The notes under the pieces: generated by a model
The model's database searches: none
Seen by the model: the letters and a program-made list of their open reading frames with translations, nothing else
What the model was told of the DNA's origin: nothing
Assembly (NCBI GenBank): GCA_030142905.1
Contig: JASJOG010000181.1
Location: 310,001 to 374,000 of the forward strand
DNA: 64,000 nt
Source of the DNA: Heliopora coerulea
Lineage: Eukaryota; Cnidaria; Anthozoa; Scleralcyonacea; Helioporidae
Reading direction: 5' to 3'
Translations under genes and position numbers: made by a program
Shown here: piece by piece, positions 43,392-57,100 of the stretch
Numbering within the stretch: position 1 is the stretch's first letter
Layout: the number at the start of each line of letters is the position of its first letter

Positions 43392-46300
43392 GGGTCATTC
43401 CATGGCAAATCACCCAAAATTCAGAAAGTTTCCATGGTGACCATCACAGATTCCTGTGAAAATGCACATACATGGTCAACTGTTTATGTAATGATTTAGA
43501 AACTTTTAGGGAGAAATTTCAAATACTTTCAAAATTATGACCCATTAGATTTTAGGGCATGGCCCATTTTCAGTGGAAGATTCACCCATGATTCATTTTC
43601 GAGACTTTTTAAGTCTTCATAATATGGTTACCTTTGTAAATAGATGGCTGATTCTTTCTACTATAGCCAATTCATACCTGTGGATTTCAAATATATGATT
43701 ATTTTAATCATGTCTCTTATAGTTTCATAACTAACAATAACATAAACTTTGATTTTGTTTCATTATCAGATTATTTTTTCAAATTTAGATGTACAATTAC
43801 ACAAAAGAGATTTCTCACATATTGTAAGTCTTACATCTTTTGAAGTATATTGGTATAGAAGTTTATGTAGCAGAAAGCTTTTTACTATCCTGTTTATTGT
43901 TCATGATATAATAGGGTTCAAACATCACTATAAAAAAAATATGCCGAGCGTTGACCCTCAAACTTGAGGGGATTTTGCCATGTGGGCAATTATGCTATAT
44001 TTTGTGCTTTAGGTATCATTAACAATGAGCTTTAAGCTATATATGGGCAAAGTTCTGAATTTGTTCCTCACTTCCTTCATCTTTAAATATCTTCTTGTTT
44101 TGGCTCTAATTCTAACAAATTTTGACCATGCCTTGGAATTGGAATATTTTAAATATTTAAAATGTGACACATTGTTAAACAACAATTGTGTAAATAATTC
44201 TCTTCTAACTAAATTTACAATTGTAGTTCTGCAAAATATAATGTTCTCAGTACAATAATTTTACAAAAATGTTGGCAATCTCTTGAATTTGATTAACATC
44301 TTCTGAATTAAGGTTATATGAGGAGACACTTTGTCCGTGAGGTTCAGGTGCACTGATTAAGCAGATAACATACTGGAAAGGTACCTAGCACCTGTCCTTT
44401 CTAGTATGTGCAGGCCATGAAAAAAGTCCAATTGCAGAATGTCTCATAAAGTCAACAAGAACATCATTATGCTCATCTGACCATTCAACAATACTGCCAA
44501 CAGACCATTCATTGTCATAAATTCATGCATCATACTTCCCTGGTTGAAGTTGCTCATATTTCAAGTCACTCAAAGCATGACATGTGGATAGTGAGATGGA
44601 TTGCTGCTCACCCAAGGTAATCATCAGCCTGGACGAAATTAACAACTTTATCTACAACTTCCCAAGATATGGTTCTTCCTTGCTTAGGGTCAAGGTCAGC
44701 CAAGATACCCTTTTCTTTCTTGAGCTGTCTTGTCTGTGGTGCAAGGGTCAGCAACTTAATCTTGTCCTGCCTAGTGGCCTGCATCACTTTTTCTTCTAAG
44801 AGGGAAATCAGATGGTTGATATCCTGGGAGCTCCTAGCACTACAATCATCTGTTGTTGACTCAAAGACCTCTGTTTGCAGATCCAATGCATGGGCACATT
44901 TAGCTTTCACTGCAGCATGCAGTTGGCTCACTTTCCTTTTCCCATATGATATTCTGTCTTGTTTACCAACAGAACTCTTAACAGGCAAACATCAAAGGGA
45001 ATGAGCAGCTTATTCTAAGGAGTCAAATGAAGTCTCAGCAGGCAGATATTCCTAATCTGAATCCACCATATCTGTCTCAATTTCATCAACCTTACTATGT
45101 GTAGACTTGTAACATTGAGGACAAAGCTTCTGACCTGCTTTTAAGTTAAGTGCATTGGCTGTTTCCTCATCAACAACCCTCAACAACTCTATTTGACATA
45201 AATAAACAATTATCAAACACAAATTATTAACTATCACTCTCTTATTATATACGTCAATAAAATCATGAAAGAATGATAAGACTGACCATCACACCTAAAC
45301 AATCTACTTAGAAAACAGTACATAACTATAATGAATAGAACTTACTGTAGATATGTTTGTTGTGCACAGAAAATGGATCTGAACAATATATTCGTAAGCT
45401 TTGGTAGCAAGTCAGATATACTTTTTCATGATGCAGACAAATTTGATTCTCATCTTTTAACTGAATTAAGTCTCCATCTCCACTGAATTAAGTGCCTGTC
45501 AGGTTCTTTAAATTCAAAAATAGGTAAAAGTCCTTTCCTTCTACAGTATATAAATTAACTTATGACACTCTTCATTCAAAGACTCTCCTATTTTGCAGTT
45601 AGATAAATGAGTTGAAGCCATGTTTGATCTCAGCAGAAATCAACAGTGCATTTAACTTTATAGTATCATGGATGATGCACTGTCTCTAGAAGATGATGCA
45701 ATTCCTCTGCAGGATTGCATAACAACTATAGAAGATGTAACTACCCTATACCTGTACATTGTGTACAACAATCTCTACTAAAATGAAAAAATAAAGGCAC
45801 AATTTAAATCTTATGTACAAGCCATATTTTACCAGTAAAATATTATATCAACAAAAAATTGATAAATTATTAAATTGATAAGCAAGCTTAAATACACTAT
45901 TAAATGAAATTCTTAAAAGTTGACAAGTTCTTTAGACATTGTCCAGCTAGGTGTGGTCAAAATTTCTTAGAATTAGAGCCAAAAACAAGAAGATATTTAA
46001 AGATGAAGGAAGTGAGGAACAAATTCAGAACTTTGCCCATATATAGCTCAAAGCTCATTGTTAATGATACCTAAAGCACAAAATATAGCATAATTGCCCA
46101 CATGGTGAAATCCCCTCAAGTTTGAGGGTCAATGCTCGGCATATTCTATTTTATAGTGATGTTTGAACCCTATTATATTATTGTTATTTTTTATTGCTAC
46201 TATTATTATTATTGTTATTGTTAGTTATGAAACTATAAGAGACATGATTAAAATAGTTATACATTTAGAATCCACAGGTATGAATTGGCTATAGTAGAAA

Positions 46301-46557
46301 GAATCAGCCATTTATTTACTAAGGTGACCATATTATGAAGATTTAAAAAGTCTCGAAAATGAATCATGGGTGAATCTTCCACTGAAAATGGGCCAAGCCC
46401 TAAAATCTAAGGGGCTGTAACTTTGGCAGTATTCAATTTTTAGGCCTAAAATTTTGCATGACCTTATCTTTTCCTTGGCTACATACATGGACAAAATATC
46501 ATAAGAATATGAGAGTGTCAACATGGAACCTCTGGGTGAGTTGGCATGGAATGACCC
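43392..46557 (-). mobile_element. 3.2-kb element with long inverted arms and 4-bp target duplication
   Basis: Ends GGGTCATTCCATGGCAAATC and, inverted at the right, GGGTCATTCCATGCCAACTC, flanked by TGAT on both sides (43388-43391 and 46558-46561). Inverted similarity continues inward over roughly 740 bp (to 44131) and 607 bp (from 45951), strongest at 43550-44125 versus 45955-46425. The 1.8-kb centre holds the remains of a spliced minus-strand gene. A 4-bp duplication with these ends does not match a superfamily I can name with confidence. The arms are long enough to form a very large fold-back. Confidence 0.75.
44290..45500 (-). pseudogene. Degenerate spliced gene of an unnamed, repeated metazoan protein family
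   Basis: Minus-strand pieces in order. 45497-45347: 'DENQICLHHEKVYLTCYQSL' then 'CSDPFSVHNKHI', ending at a donor (gtaagt). About 45199-45052: 'ELLRVVDEETANALNLKAGQ', then 'KLCPQCYKS' after an acceptor. 45000-44608: 'SSVGKQDRISYGKRKVSQLH' … 'DKIKLLTLAPQ' … 'TISWEVVDKVVNFVQADDYL'. 44590-44380: 'KYDA', stop, 'IYDNEWSVGSIVEW' and 'HNDVLVDFMRHSA'. The His/Cys spacing suggests a zinc-binding N-terminus. I recall this domain order from multi-copy uncharacterised proteins in Hydra and other invertebrates, but know no accepted name or function. Stops and frame changes near 45050-45000 and 44530 mark it as dead. Its place between inverted arms suggests it is, or was, the transposase. Confidence 0.6.
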
Positions 46558-46561
46558 TGAT

Positions 46562-47965
46562 AGAAATATTAACAGAGCATATTGTCCAATCAATTTTTAA
46601 TGTTGTGAAAACATTTCCTCCAGTATACTTCACATTCACAGCAACTTTATCTGACTGTCATAGAAAAACAATTCTTCTGGGGAGGTAATCACTCTGGAGG
46701 AACCTGTGAAGTAATCAATTGTACAGACCTCCAGATACCTGGTTCTGCCATTGCATATAGGATGTATTATACTCTATTATGAAACGATAATTATTATACT
46801 AGTATATTAGTATATTAGTACTATACTATATTAGTATTATACTATATTATATGATATATATCACGTATCATATGATATAAATATCATACACCATATATCA
46901 TATATCACAAATTATAATATACATCATATGCCATATACCATATACCATACCTCAATCATTCCCACTAAGTCGGAGGTTTTCCCAATTAACTGGCCAAAGC
47001 TGCAAGGAAATTCTGGAGTCCGCTCTTGCCTCTAAATGGGCCAACCTGAAACAGAGCGTGATGGGTGGAAACTTTTAATTTGATACACCTGCCACTATGT
47101 CCCGCAAAAACCTCACAACTTCTTACGGTTTTCATTTATTCCCCCGCACGTGGCTTGCAGCAATTCTTTGAAAAGGTTGTAAAAATGGCGGTATTTCGTC
47201 TGCCAACTTCAGCCTTTGTTGTTGTCGAACTTGTGGCATCTTTATTTCTTACAATGAAAGCTCAGCAGTTTTTTAAAGGTAAAAGTACGTGGAAGTAAAT
47301 TATACAAATTTTTTGAAATAAATCTATTACTCTACGGAAAGTTTCAAAGAACACATTGTGACACCATGTTGCACTCAAGAACCACATCAACAATCCCGGT
47401 GTTTCTGAGACAGTTTGCAGCAATTCCGATTCAATCGTCGAGCTTATTTCAAGTCTCAAACAACCTGTCAAGAGACATGTACTTCCCGCAAGACGATTCG
47501 AGGGTGCCGGTATGCAAAGAGGTCTTTCAAATGTTGGCTTTGGCGAGTCTGTTACCACTCCATTCGTCACAACTTGTGCGTTTTTACGTGACCAAAATCT
47601 CAGTATCGAAAACGATATACTTTTCTGGATTTACAAAGTAATGGTTTGAGGTGTTCAAGATAAAATCAGCGGAAATCCGGTAGTGACTGGCTGAAAGTAA
47701 GGGAATCAGTGCAGTCATACCATGTTATTCACAAATCATTACACCCTATGCTACTCTTACCCATATCTGTGGCGAAGCAAAAGCCCAATTTTCTGGAAAT
47801 ATTTTCCGATGAACTTTCACCGATATTTCGATCAAATTACCACTTGTAACTTGTAACCCAACAAACCATAACAAGAGACAGGAAGAGTTACCCACCCACG
47901 AAGAGGACCCTCGGGCGAGACACGTGAAACTCGATGTGCCGGCTTTCTTATCACAAGGTTTCAAC
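46562..47965. other. Intergenic, upstream of SMPD2
   Basis: AT satellite at 46790-46955, then normal-composition sequence from 46960 on. ATG-initiated frames at 47185 (36 codons, 'MAVFRLPTSAF') and 47366-47641 (91 codons, 'MLHSRTTSTIPVF') match nothing I know. The SMPD2 promoter and leader probably lie at 47000-47965; no core motif stands out. Confidence 0.4.
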
Positions 47966-50900
47966 ATGGCAATTCAAGATGTGGAAAAAAAAGTAGAAAA
48001 CAAAGACGATAATTCAGAAAACTCTGAAAGCTTGCGAGTTCTGTCACTTAACTGTTGGTAAGTAAAGGATCTGGTATTTTTGCATCCAAACCATTCATTT
48101 ATTAGAGTTCTCTGTCGTGATTTTTTGGTACAAAAAAAATATGAGGACAGCACATGTACCATAATTTGTTCATGTGAACAAGTTTTATAAAATAAAAAAT
48201 ATATAACTGATCCATATGTTAATTAAACCAATCTTTCGATGTTTTATTGCATTCATAGACGTTCAAATGCGTCCATCGTCCTTCAAATCATCATATTGTT
48301 GGTCAAATAATTCCTTCGTTGTTCAATTATATACTTTATATATTATCCTCCATCATTTCTGGAATGCTGAGTTAATTGCTTAGAAAATAAAATGTGCATC
48401 CGCCAGTGTTACTCGTCAAAATTAAGACATACCCAAAAATGTTTGAGAAAGAAATTCTTCGGAGCTAATGCATCGGTGAACATTTAATTAAGTACTCATA
48501 CCTGTTTCTCCCACGATAGGTGACAATTGCTTGAGGAATTATGACAAGTACCAGTACTATTAAATGTAAATGAAAACAAAGCTTCAACAAGAAGATTTCA
48601 AATCAGCCATTAACTGCTCATGGGAAATTACAGTAGTTTTCATAACAACCTTGCAGCTGGACTCAGCATGAAAGTTAATGTTATAAAATCTGAAAAACCC
48701 TAACCAGTTTCTGTAGGCACTAAAATGTAAAATATTGATTAAAAACTATGAACTTGAACCAGTGCTAGTCAGATATTTGTTATAAATGATAATTTCTTCC
48801 CCACTTGATGAGTTTTCTTGTAACTAAGCCTTCATTCCCTCATGAAGCACCATCAGTTGAAAGTATACTAAACTTACTGTAACTTCAAGCCACTGCATTC
48901 TAGTCAAGCTCTTTCATTACACCATCAGGGGTATACCTTTTGTATCAACCTTGAAAAAAGAACGCTTTGATGCTATTGGCCAAGAATTGAGCAAAGGAAA
49001 TTATGATATAGTATCACTTCAAGAGGTATGGTAATTATAACCTATATAATAAATGAATATAAGTATTGGGTAGATATTAAAAGAATTCAGAATTGTTGCA
49101 TGAAAGGTGGTAACTTGTAACCAAAGCTGTAAAGCATAAAGGCTGCAGAAAGAGGTCAGGTCTGGTAGAATAGTCTTTAGTTGTACCTTCAGATTTCAAA
49201 GATTGGTTCATTGAAACTCAACAAATTTCACAAATACGAGTTAAAAATCTTGGTGTTTGCTTGTGGAATATTATTAGACCTGCAGTATTTCCCCCAACAT
49301 TTAAAAAGGGCACCTTATACCTAAGACAAATGAAAAAGTATTTTTGCCAAATCAAAAGAGCTTTAGTCCTGTCAAAGGCACTTGAATGATCTCAAGCATG
49401 CAAAAGTACTTTTGAGGATAATATAAGTTGATATAAGCTGTTGGTAGGGTACAGCAATCCACCAGGAGTTTGCTGTAGAATAATTTGCTCTAGTTTGCTG
49501 GGATTAATTTATGGCACAGTGATTCATGAGCTCCCTCATAGATGGATGTAGCAGGCCACTACTCTGAAATTGCAAAGGCAAAACATTGCTTATTCAATAG
49601 TGGGGACTGATTCATTTGCAATGTTGTCTTCCAAATGGCATTTACAGTACCTTCTCTGTGCTCTAGAATTCAAACAGAACCAGAGAAGCAAATGCCTTCA
49701 GACTGCTATGCAACGGGTTTCATTGGGACCTTGCATGTCTTCTCCATATACTTCATGGCTTGCAGCTTACCCTAATCTATTCAAATATGGCAAAAATACA
49801 GATTCACTCAGCAGAACATACAATCTTTCCACTCAGGAAACAGAATTAAATTATAATTTTCTACCTTTGCTGGGAGGTGGCTTGGCTAGCTCCTTTTGTG
49901 GCAAAATGTTCCATTTGAGAGCTTGAAACACCTTCCCACAATGTGTTTCCTATTGTAAATATTGTTGCAAAGATACAGGGGCACTGGTTCTGGCATAAGA
50001 CTGGCCAGGGCCATCTTATAATACTTTTTGAAATAATTTTATTGCCATAAGTAAATCATGTAAACAAAGCAAGAACAATAAAATAATCTGGTTTTGTTTT
50101 TGCTAATAATCAGTGGAGGATGAAAGGTCGGCCACCAAATAAAAACGTAGTAAATTATTTTCAGTGTTATTGGAAAGTGGAATTTTCAGTTCCACTGATC
50201 AGGGGGTGGCAGAGTGGAATTACAAGTGGGGCAGTTGAGATAAAACTACAGCATTTTGCATACTTCTCTGGGAAATTTCACAAGATGTGTTGATGTAGTT
50301 GTCTGAATGTTACATTTGGAAAGTGGGGGCTACAACTCCCCTGGCTCTGCAGTCCCTACTGATCCCATGATTTTTTTTTTTAGTATGAAATTAAAAATTG
50401 ACCAATTAACAGTTGTAATTATCAGACTATTAATTTAGTCATGATTGAGATTTTGGGAAGACTGGGGTTGTCATTGACACTTGTAGAGGAACAATATTCA
50501 AATTTGAACGTGTTCATATTTTTTATAGGTTTGGGATAAGAAGGATTATGAAAATCTTCAAATAGTTTTAGAAACAGTTTTCCCTTATTCATATTACTTT
50601 TATGGGTAAGTACATGTTCTTCTCGCACGCTGCTCTGTTTTCATATAGAAGTGCTATTTGTCATAATCTTTGCTCTTACTGTTAAACGATCTTTACAGTC
50701 AGTCACGCCAGTTACTAACCATTGAACTATGTACAAAATTATTAATGAATGTTTGCTCCCGCATCATTAATATTCCCTGATCAAACGTTATTGTTACCCT
50801 GTAATCTTACAGAATTCAAAAGAATCAAAGTGAGGGCATGTATAGTCGCGTAGCCTGGAATTTGAAAGTAGGGGGGGGGGGGGGGGCAGAAAAAGTTTTG

Positions 50901-52546
50901 AGACAAATTTACCGACAAGGCCTCTTAACGTCTAAAAAGTTTAAAGGTTGGTAAACGCCGTGACAGATCTCAAACAAATCCAACGTTTCGAGCAAAGGCC
51001 GGTCGTCAGAGAAAGACGTTTCTTTCTTTTTTTTTCTTTTTCTTTTTCCAGAACACGTTTCTTTCTCTGACGAAGAGCCTTCACTCGAAACTTCGGATTT
51101 CCTTGAGATCAGTCACTGGAGTTACCAGCTTTTAAACTTTTTACACGATTTAACACTGTCTACACAGTATTCTATGTTTATATCAGAATTCGTAACGTAC
51201 TGACAAATGTTATTTAGAAAGAAAGAACAGCCTGAACATTTCCATCATCGTAAAAGTAAAAGTGACGGCGAAATTCGATAAAAGAATGAACAATTTTTAC
51301 ATAGCCAACTCATACATGTGTCACGGACGGTGTGGCCCACCGGGACACCGGGACATTTCCCTGTTGGCCCCAAGAATTTGTAGCTTGTGGGCCCTAATGC
51401 TTTGTAGGCATAAGGCCAGTGGCGGACACTAGGGGGAGCGAGTGGGGGCGATCGCCCCCCCTAATAATTTCAGCTGAAGCTTTCATTTTGAAAAATGGAA
51501 GCACAAGGAAGTCTTCATTTTAAGAAAAAGAAGCACAATGACAACAACGAACAATCAACATAACAAAACAAAATGGCATTGTTCAAAAACAAACAAGAAA
51601 CAGTATTGTAAATTTCTAATTTTCTGGGGAAGCATGCCCCCAAACCCCCCTAGAAGGCTTGTGCCTTCGGCACTCGCCCCCCCCCCCAATATTTCCTGAA
51701 GTGTCCGCCACTGCATAAGGCCCTTATGTGAAGTGTTATGTTGGGCGCAAAAGCGGCATAGACGTGACGTTCTGTGTGCAGAGCTACGAAAATTAAAATT
51801 CCTCCTCAGGTTTACCTCCTGGCCGCGACCTATTCCCCAAGCCATACCACGTAACCTCGTCCATGAATTTCAAGATGACGTCCATTGGTGTTTGTTCTCA
51901 TTGTGATTTAATGAGTAAGATTTTATGGAGTACAGTATTTCATTGAACGATTATTTTGAGGGCAATAAACGGCTTGACGACAAGGAATCATTACACAGGA
52001 GTCGAAAAGAAACAAAGTCCACTCGCAAGCGTTCCAGATAGGTTTTGGAGGCAAAGGATCACACACGAAATAAGAAGGGTCACACTTTTGGGGGGCCACA
52101 CGACTCCCAGCGAGCAAGTGGTCTCAGAGACCTTTTGGCCCTCATTTTTTTACTTTCATATCGTTTCTCCGAAGATTTGATTTTTTATGCCGGTCGGGTG
52201 GTCGTCTCTGTCAGGTCAATGCCCCTAGACTCGTCTTATCTGGAACGTTATGTACAAGTTTATTTTCCTCAAGGAAATTGTTAAATCAACTCGCGTTTTA
52301 CCAGTTTGCTTGAGCGAATTTTGGACCCTGAATGGTTTTTCTTCGCTCTTCGTCTCGCTTAGGGGCGTGTTTGGAACAGGAGTGTGTGTGTTTTCTCGCT
52401 ACCCGATCCTCAACACGTTCGTTTATCCATTCGCTCTAAGTGGTTATCCTTATGCTTTGTATCATGGTGACTGGTTTGGAGGAAAAGCTGCTTGTTTTGC
52501 TTTGATTGACCATCCTAAGATGAAGATCCATTTCTTTACCTCCCAT
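47966..52546 (+). CDS. SMPD2: SMPD2 exons 1-4: N-terminal half of catalytic domain
   Basis: Exon 1 (47966-48057) carries a charged, poorly conserved lead of ~23 residues, then 'LRVLSLNC'. Exon 2 (48929-49025) completes Trp and gives 'GIPFVSTLKKERFDAIG' and 'YDIVSLQE', ending on the metal-binding Glu63. Exon 3 (50529-50605) is 'VWDKKDYENLQIVLETV'. Exon 4 (52363-52546) begins 'GGVFGTGVCVFSRYPI' and ends 'FFTSH'. Phases are 2, 0, 2, 0. Confidence 0.93.
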
Positions 52547-53427
52547 GTAAGTTGACTACGAATTTAATAACAGTCAATAACAGTGTTTATTTGTAAATGG
52601 TGCAAAGAGTGAACTTGACCATAAGAACATTGTTGATTCTTAGGTTGTCTAATTAAAGAAATGCGATGGGTGGGATGAGATTGAGTTTAGTTCGGAATTC
52701 AGTGTGTATAATATATATAATAAATATATACTCATCGCTCTCAAACCGTCAAAATTGCAACGTATTTTACCAAACGCGAAGACCAAGTTACAACAGTGGA
52801 CAAACGCAACGCCATCTACATGTTCAACCGCAACGACTGTACACAAAGTTACATCGGCGAAACTTCCAAAAAGGTCAAAACACGTCTTACAGAACACGAA
52901 AACGCCATCAAAAGACATGATCCAATATCGATCCCAGCAAACCACGCTGACGAGCAAGGGCACTCGTTTGACATTTCGAACACCAAAATCTTAGGACACC
53001 CAAAATCAAGACATGCACGCGAATTTCTAGAAGCCTGGCACAGCTTCCAATCTTCCACGATCAACCGGCGTATAGACATCCCAGAAACCTACCTCCAACT
53101 GAAGCGTCTCTACCCCCACCAATGTCCAAAACCTCTCGCAACCACTACACAACCGGAGAATATTACTACCAGCCCACCAAACACCAAAGATCCAACAAAC
53201 AAACGCAACGAATTAGCAACACCCCAACCTATCAGACGTTTACTAAGACTGCTGGCACAAATGCTTGCGGGCAAAAGATCCCATTCACTTCTGACGACGG
53301 CTCGATGAATCGGGTTGAAAGCTCTAGACCAAAACCGTAAATCAGGAGAACCACGTTCAAGAAATTTCATATATATATATATATAGTATATAGCACACTT
53401 TTGCATTTCGTAAACCAACACTTTCCT

Positions 53428-53469
<42 letters not shown>

Positions 53470-54095
53470 AGGAAAGTGTTGGTTTACGAAATGCAAAAGA
53501 GTGCTATATATATACATATATATATGTATAATAAATGTATATATCATGTAATATAATAAATACATATAATATATATATTTATGCTGTAGTGAGTCAAAGA
53601 TGAGGCATGTACAAAATCATAAAATTTTTAATATACTGTTACTCGGAGTTCCACGTTTGCACGATCTTCATCTTTGCACGATCATTCTGAAGATCGTGTA
53701 AATGTGAAACTACGAGCAACAGTATATTAAAAATTTTATGATTTTGTACATGCCTCATTTTTGACGCACTATATTACTATATCAAGCTCGTGAGCACTGT
53801 TGTAACAGTACAATAATTATCTGCCTTTACCTATATTTATACTATATATAATATATATATATAATGCATCATACTAAATATGTATAATTTACATGTTTAT
53901 ATATATATTTATAATATAATTACACAGGTGATCATTGAAAATCCCGCGTGGTGATTGGCCCGAAAATTACGTCAAAATTCTTGATATTCACTTACAGGTG
54001 AATACGACACTGAATGCACAGAAGCAAGATGGCGGCTACCTTTGTAAATTTATACTTACTTCGCCTTGGGTGAATAATTAAAAATATCTTGCATA

Positions 54096-54133
<38 letters not shown>

Positions 54134-57100
54134 TATGCAAGATATTTTTAATTATTTACCCAAGGCGAAGTAAGTATAAATTTACAAAGGTACATATATG
54201 TATGTATATGTATATGTATATATATTTCATGGTCTCTTTGCAATAAAGTGTGTAGGTCAGCCAGTGGACTCACACGGCATTACAAATCTAAACATCCTGA
54301 TCACCAGGCTGCTGCCGGAAAATTTACTTGTAATAACTGTGGAATGCCTTGCAAGTCACTTGCAGGTCTCATGAGCCATTTGAGACGTCACCAGCGACCG
54401 CAAAACCAACCATAATGTTTCTTAGAAGATTTGGAGTCTAAGAAATGGTCTTACTGGGTCACCAGTTGACTTCCACCATATGTATATAACAAATCGTACA
54501 AGTGAACAAGTCCCCGAAACGTAACACAGTTTTTCTTAAAAATTCATTCTCATTGATGTATGTGTGTTTGTGTGTACACAAACAAAACTCGTGACTATTC
54601 TCTCTGCTGCGGCGTTTGTAGCTCAGCTGTCAGGGTACTATGCGATATTCACAATACTATGCTATATTTGCAGCACGCACAATTTGTTTGGTTTTTTTTC
54701 TACTTATTCCATTGTTGTCTTAAAATACGTAATTCTGACACTCGAAATTTTACTTTAATACAAACTCTGTTTGACATGGTCACGGGTAAATCTCCAATAC
54801 TTTTGTGAAATACGCCAAGAAATTTGCTCGTAACTAGCTCTAGTTGATCGTCGGTGCCCTTGCTAGTTTAATAAATACGCCAAGATGACAATGGCGAAGC
54901 CCAAAATTGCGTGCGTAAACCAGCTTTAGTGGTACAATAATATTTTCATTTCTTCTGCCGTTTGTTATGCGACAGCTCCACGCGGAATATAACCGAGAGA
55001 ATGACACGTACCTGGCCCATCGTGCAGTGCAGGCATACCACCTTGCCAAACTGATCAACCAATTTACCGACCAAGAGGATTTTGTGATTTTATGCGGGGA
55101 CATGAACTCAGAACCTGTGGACCCTTGCTATCGCATCCTAAAAGAACTACCACAACTTAAAGACTGCTGGCAAGAATGTGGGTTGAAGGTAAAGTGTTCC
55201 GAGTTTATTTTTGTTACTTTATTAATTGGTTGGGCAACGGGTGGTGAGGCACTGGGACCTAATTTCGGTCGATCGGTCGTCTGGTCGCTTGCGTCTCTTG
55301 TGAAAATTTCATATTGTAGATGATTTCACACGTGAAATACATATGGAATCGGAACATTTTCACACATGAAATACCTAAGTTTCATATGTGAAATGACTTG
55401 GTTCAAAATTTCGCATGTGAATTGCAATTATTCGATACATGCATTTTACATATGAAATGGCAGGTTCACAAATGAAAATTGACTTCACATACAAAGTTTT
55501 TGTTTCACAAATGGGGTTGGAAACATTTGGAAATGAAAACAAATGGAAACATTTGGTAAGGGGCGGTCGCTCGGTGGGTCAGTCAGTCAGTCAGTCAGTC
55601 AGAATTTAATACATTCATTATTAAATTATTAGACAAGCGTTCTCTGGTCAATTGAGTTTTTTATTTCGAGCTTTCGGTCACCTAACTATGACCTTCGTCA
55701 GGAGTAGAACAAATAACAAGTGATGAGTTACAGGGCTATATATACAGTTAACCATGAATAAATTAAGATTAAGATAGAAATTACGGATGTAAAAGTGTAA
55801 TGAAAGGGTATGCGTTTCTTTGTAAAAATAGCGATAAATAATTAGGATTAAAATACAGCTAAAAGGTATGCATGAATTAAGAGCGGCGTTTCTTTGTTAA
55901 AATAGCGTATTGTCCCGGTAATGGCCTAGCGTTGTCGGCATTTTTCCTAATAGCGGTATGCCACGATTCAAAAGTTTTTCTGGTCCTATATTTCCCTTTA
56001 TCGATTACGCAGCTGTTTTCAAAGTCAATTGGATGTCCTAGTTCCCAAGAATGGTTTGCGATGTTTGATCCCTTGGCGTAGATTTTAACGTTTTTCATGT
56101 GTTCCTTTTTTCTCGTCTGAAACGAGCGTCCAGTTTCCCCTATGTATGTCCAAGGACATTCTCTACACGGTATTTGATATACCACACCAGTTTGGTGAAG
56201 GAAATTGTTGCTGTAAAGTTTTTACTGGTTTCGTAACGACATCTATATCATGTTTTCGTAATGTGCGTTGTAGTTTTTCGGTGAGGCCTTTGATGTACGG
56301 AAGAACAGCACAACTTTTTGGAGTTGTTGATTCAGCATTTTTGAAGAAAATACCCACTAGTTCTTATGACGATGGTGTTTTTACATTGGAGGTGATGCTG
56401 CTTTTGACTGAGGAAATGAATTTGGCAGGATAGCCATTAGACTTCAAAGCGTTGCTGACATACTCAATTTCTTTAGTTTTTCTTCTGTACTGGGTAATGT
56501 CATTGCGCGATGAAAGAGTGTTTGTGCCGCGCTTCTTTTGTATTTAAGATTGTGGTGAGAATCGAAGTCTAAATAGCGTACCGTGTGAGTTGGTTTCCGA
56601 TAAATGTCAATTGAGATCTTGCCGTTGTGTCGGGAGGTCAATGTGTCTAGGAAGGGTAGTGTTCCGTTGTCCTCGTGTTCTACGGTGAACGTTATCGCTA
56701 TGTCGACTGAGTTGAGAGTGTCGCGAAACCTAGAAACAGCGTTTTTCTTAATAACGCAGTATCCGTCGTCAACGTATCTTTTCCATATTTTGGGTTTAAC
56801 TGTCGCGTTGTAGATGGCGCATTCTTCAATTTCTTTCATACGTAAATTAGCTACCACTGGGCTGACTGGGCTTCCCATTGCACATCCTTGTATTTGTTTG
56901 TATGTGTCGCCATTTTAGACAAAATAGTTATTGGAGAGTGTCAATTCTAAGTGGGAAATAATGTCGTCGATGTCGAGATTTGTTTGTGATTGTAAGTTCT
57001 TGTCTTTTTCTAATTTCCTTTGGATATAGGTGCATGCCTTTTTTACGGGGATTGCAGTAAACAGTGAAACTACGTCAAACGATACCATTGTCTCATCGTC

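Noticed and set aside
44669..45004. 111-codon plus-strand frame
   Set aside because: Antisense of the degenerate gene in the 43392 element, whose minus-strand blocks are recognisable.
47366..47641. 91-codon ATG-initiated frame upstream of SMPD2
   Set aside because: No motif, no homology I recognise, no splice or poly(A) context; mentioned only as part of the upstream region.
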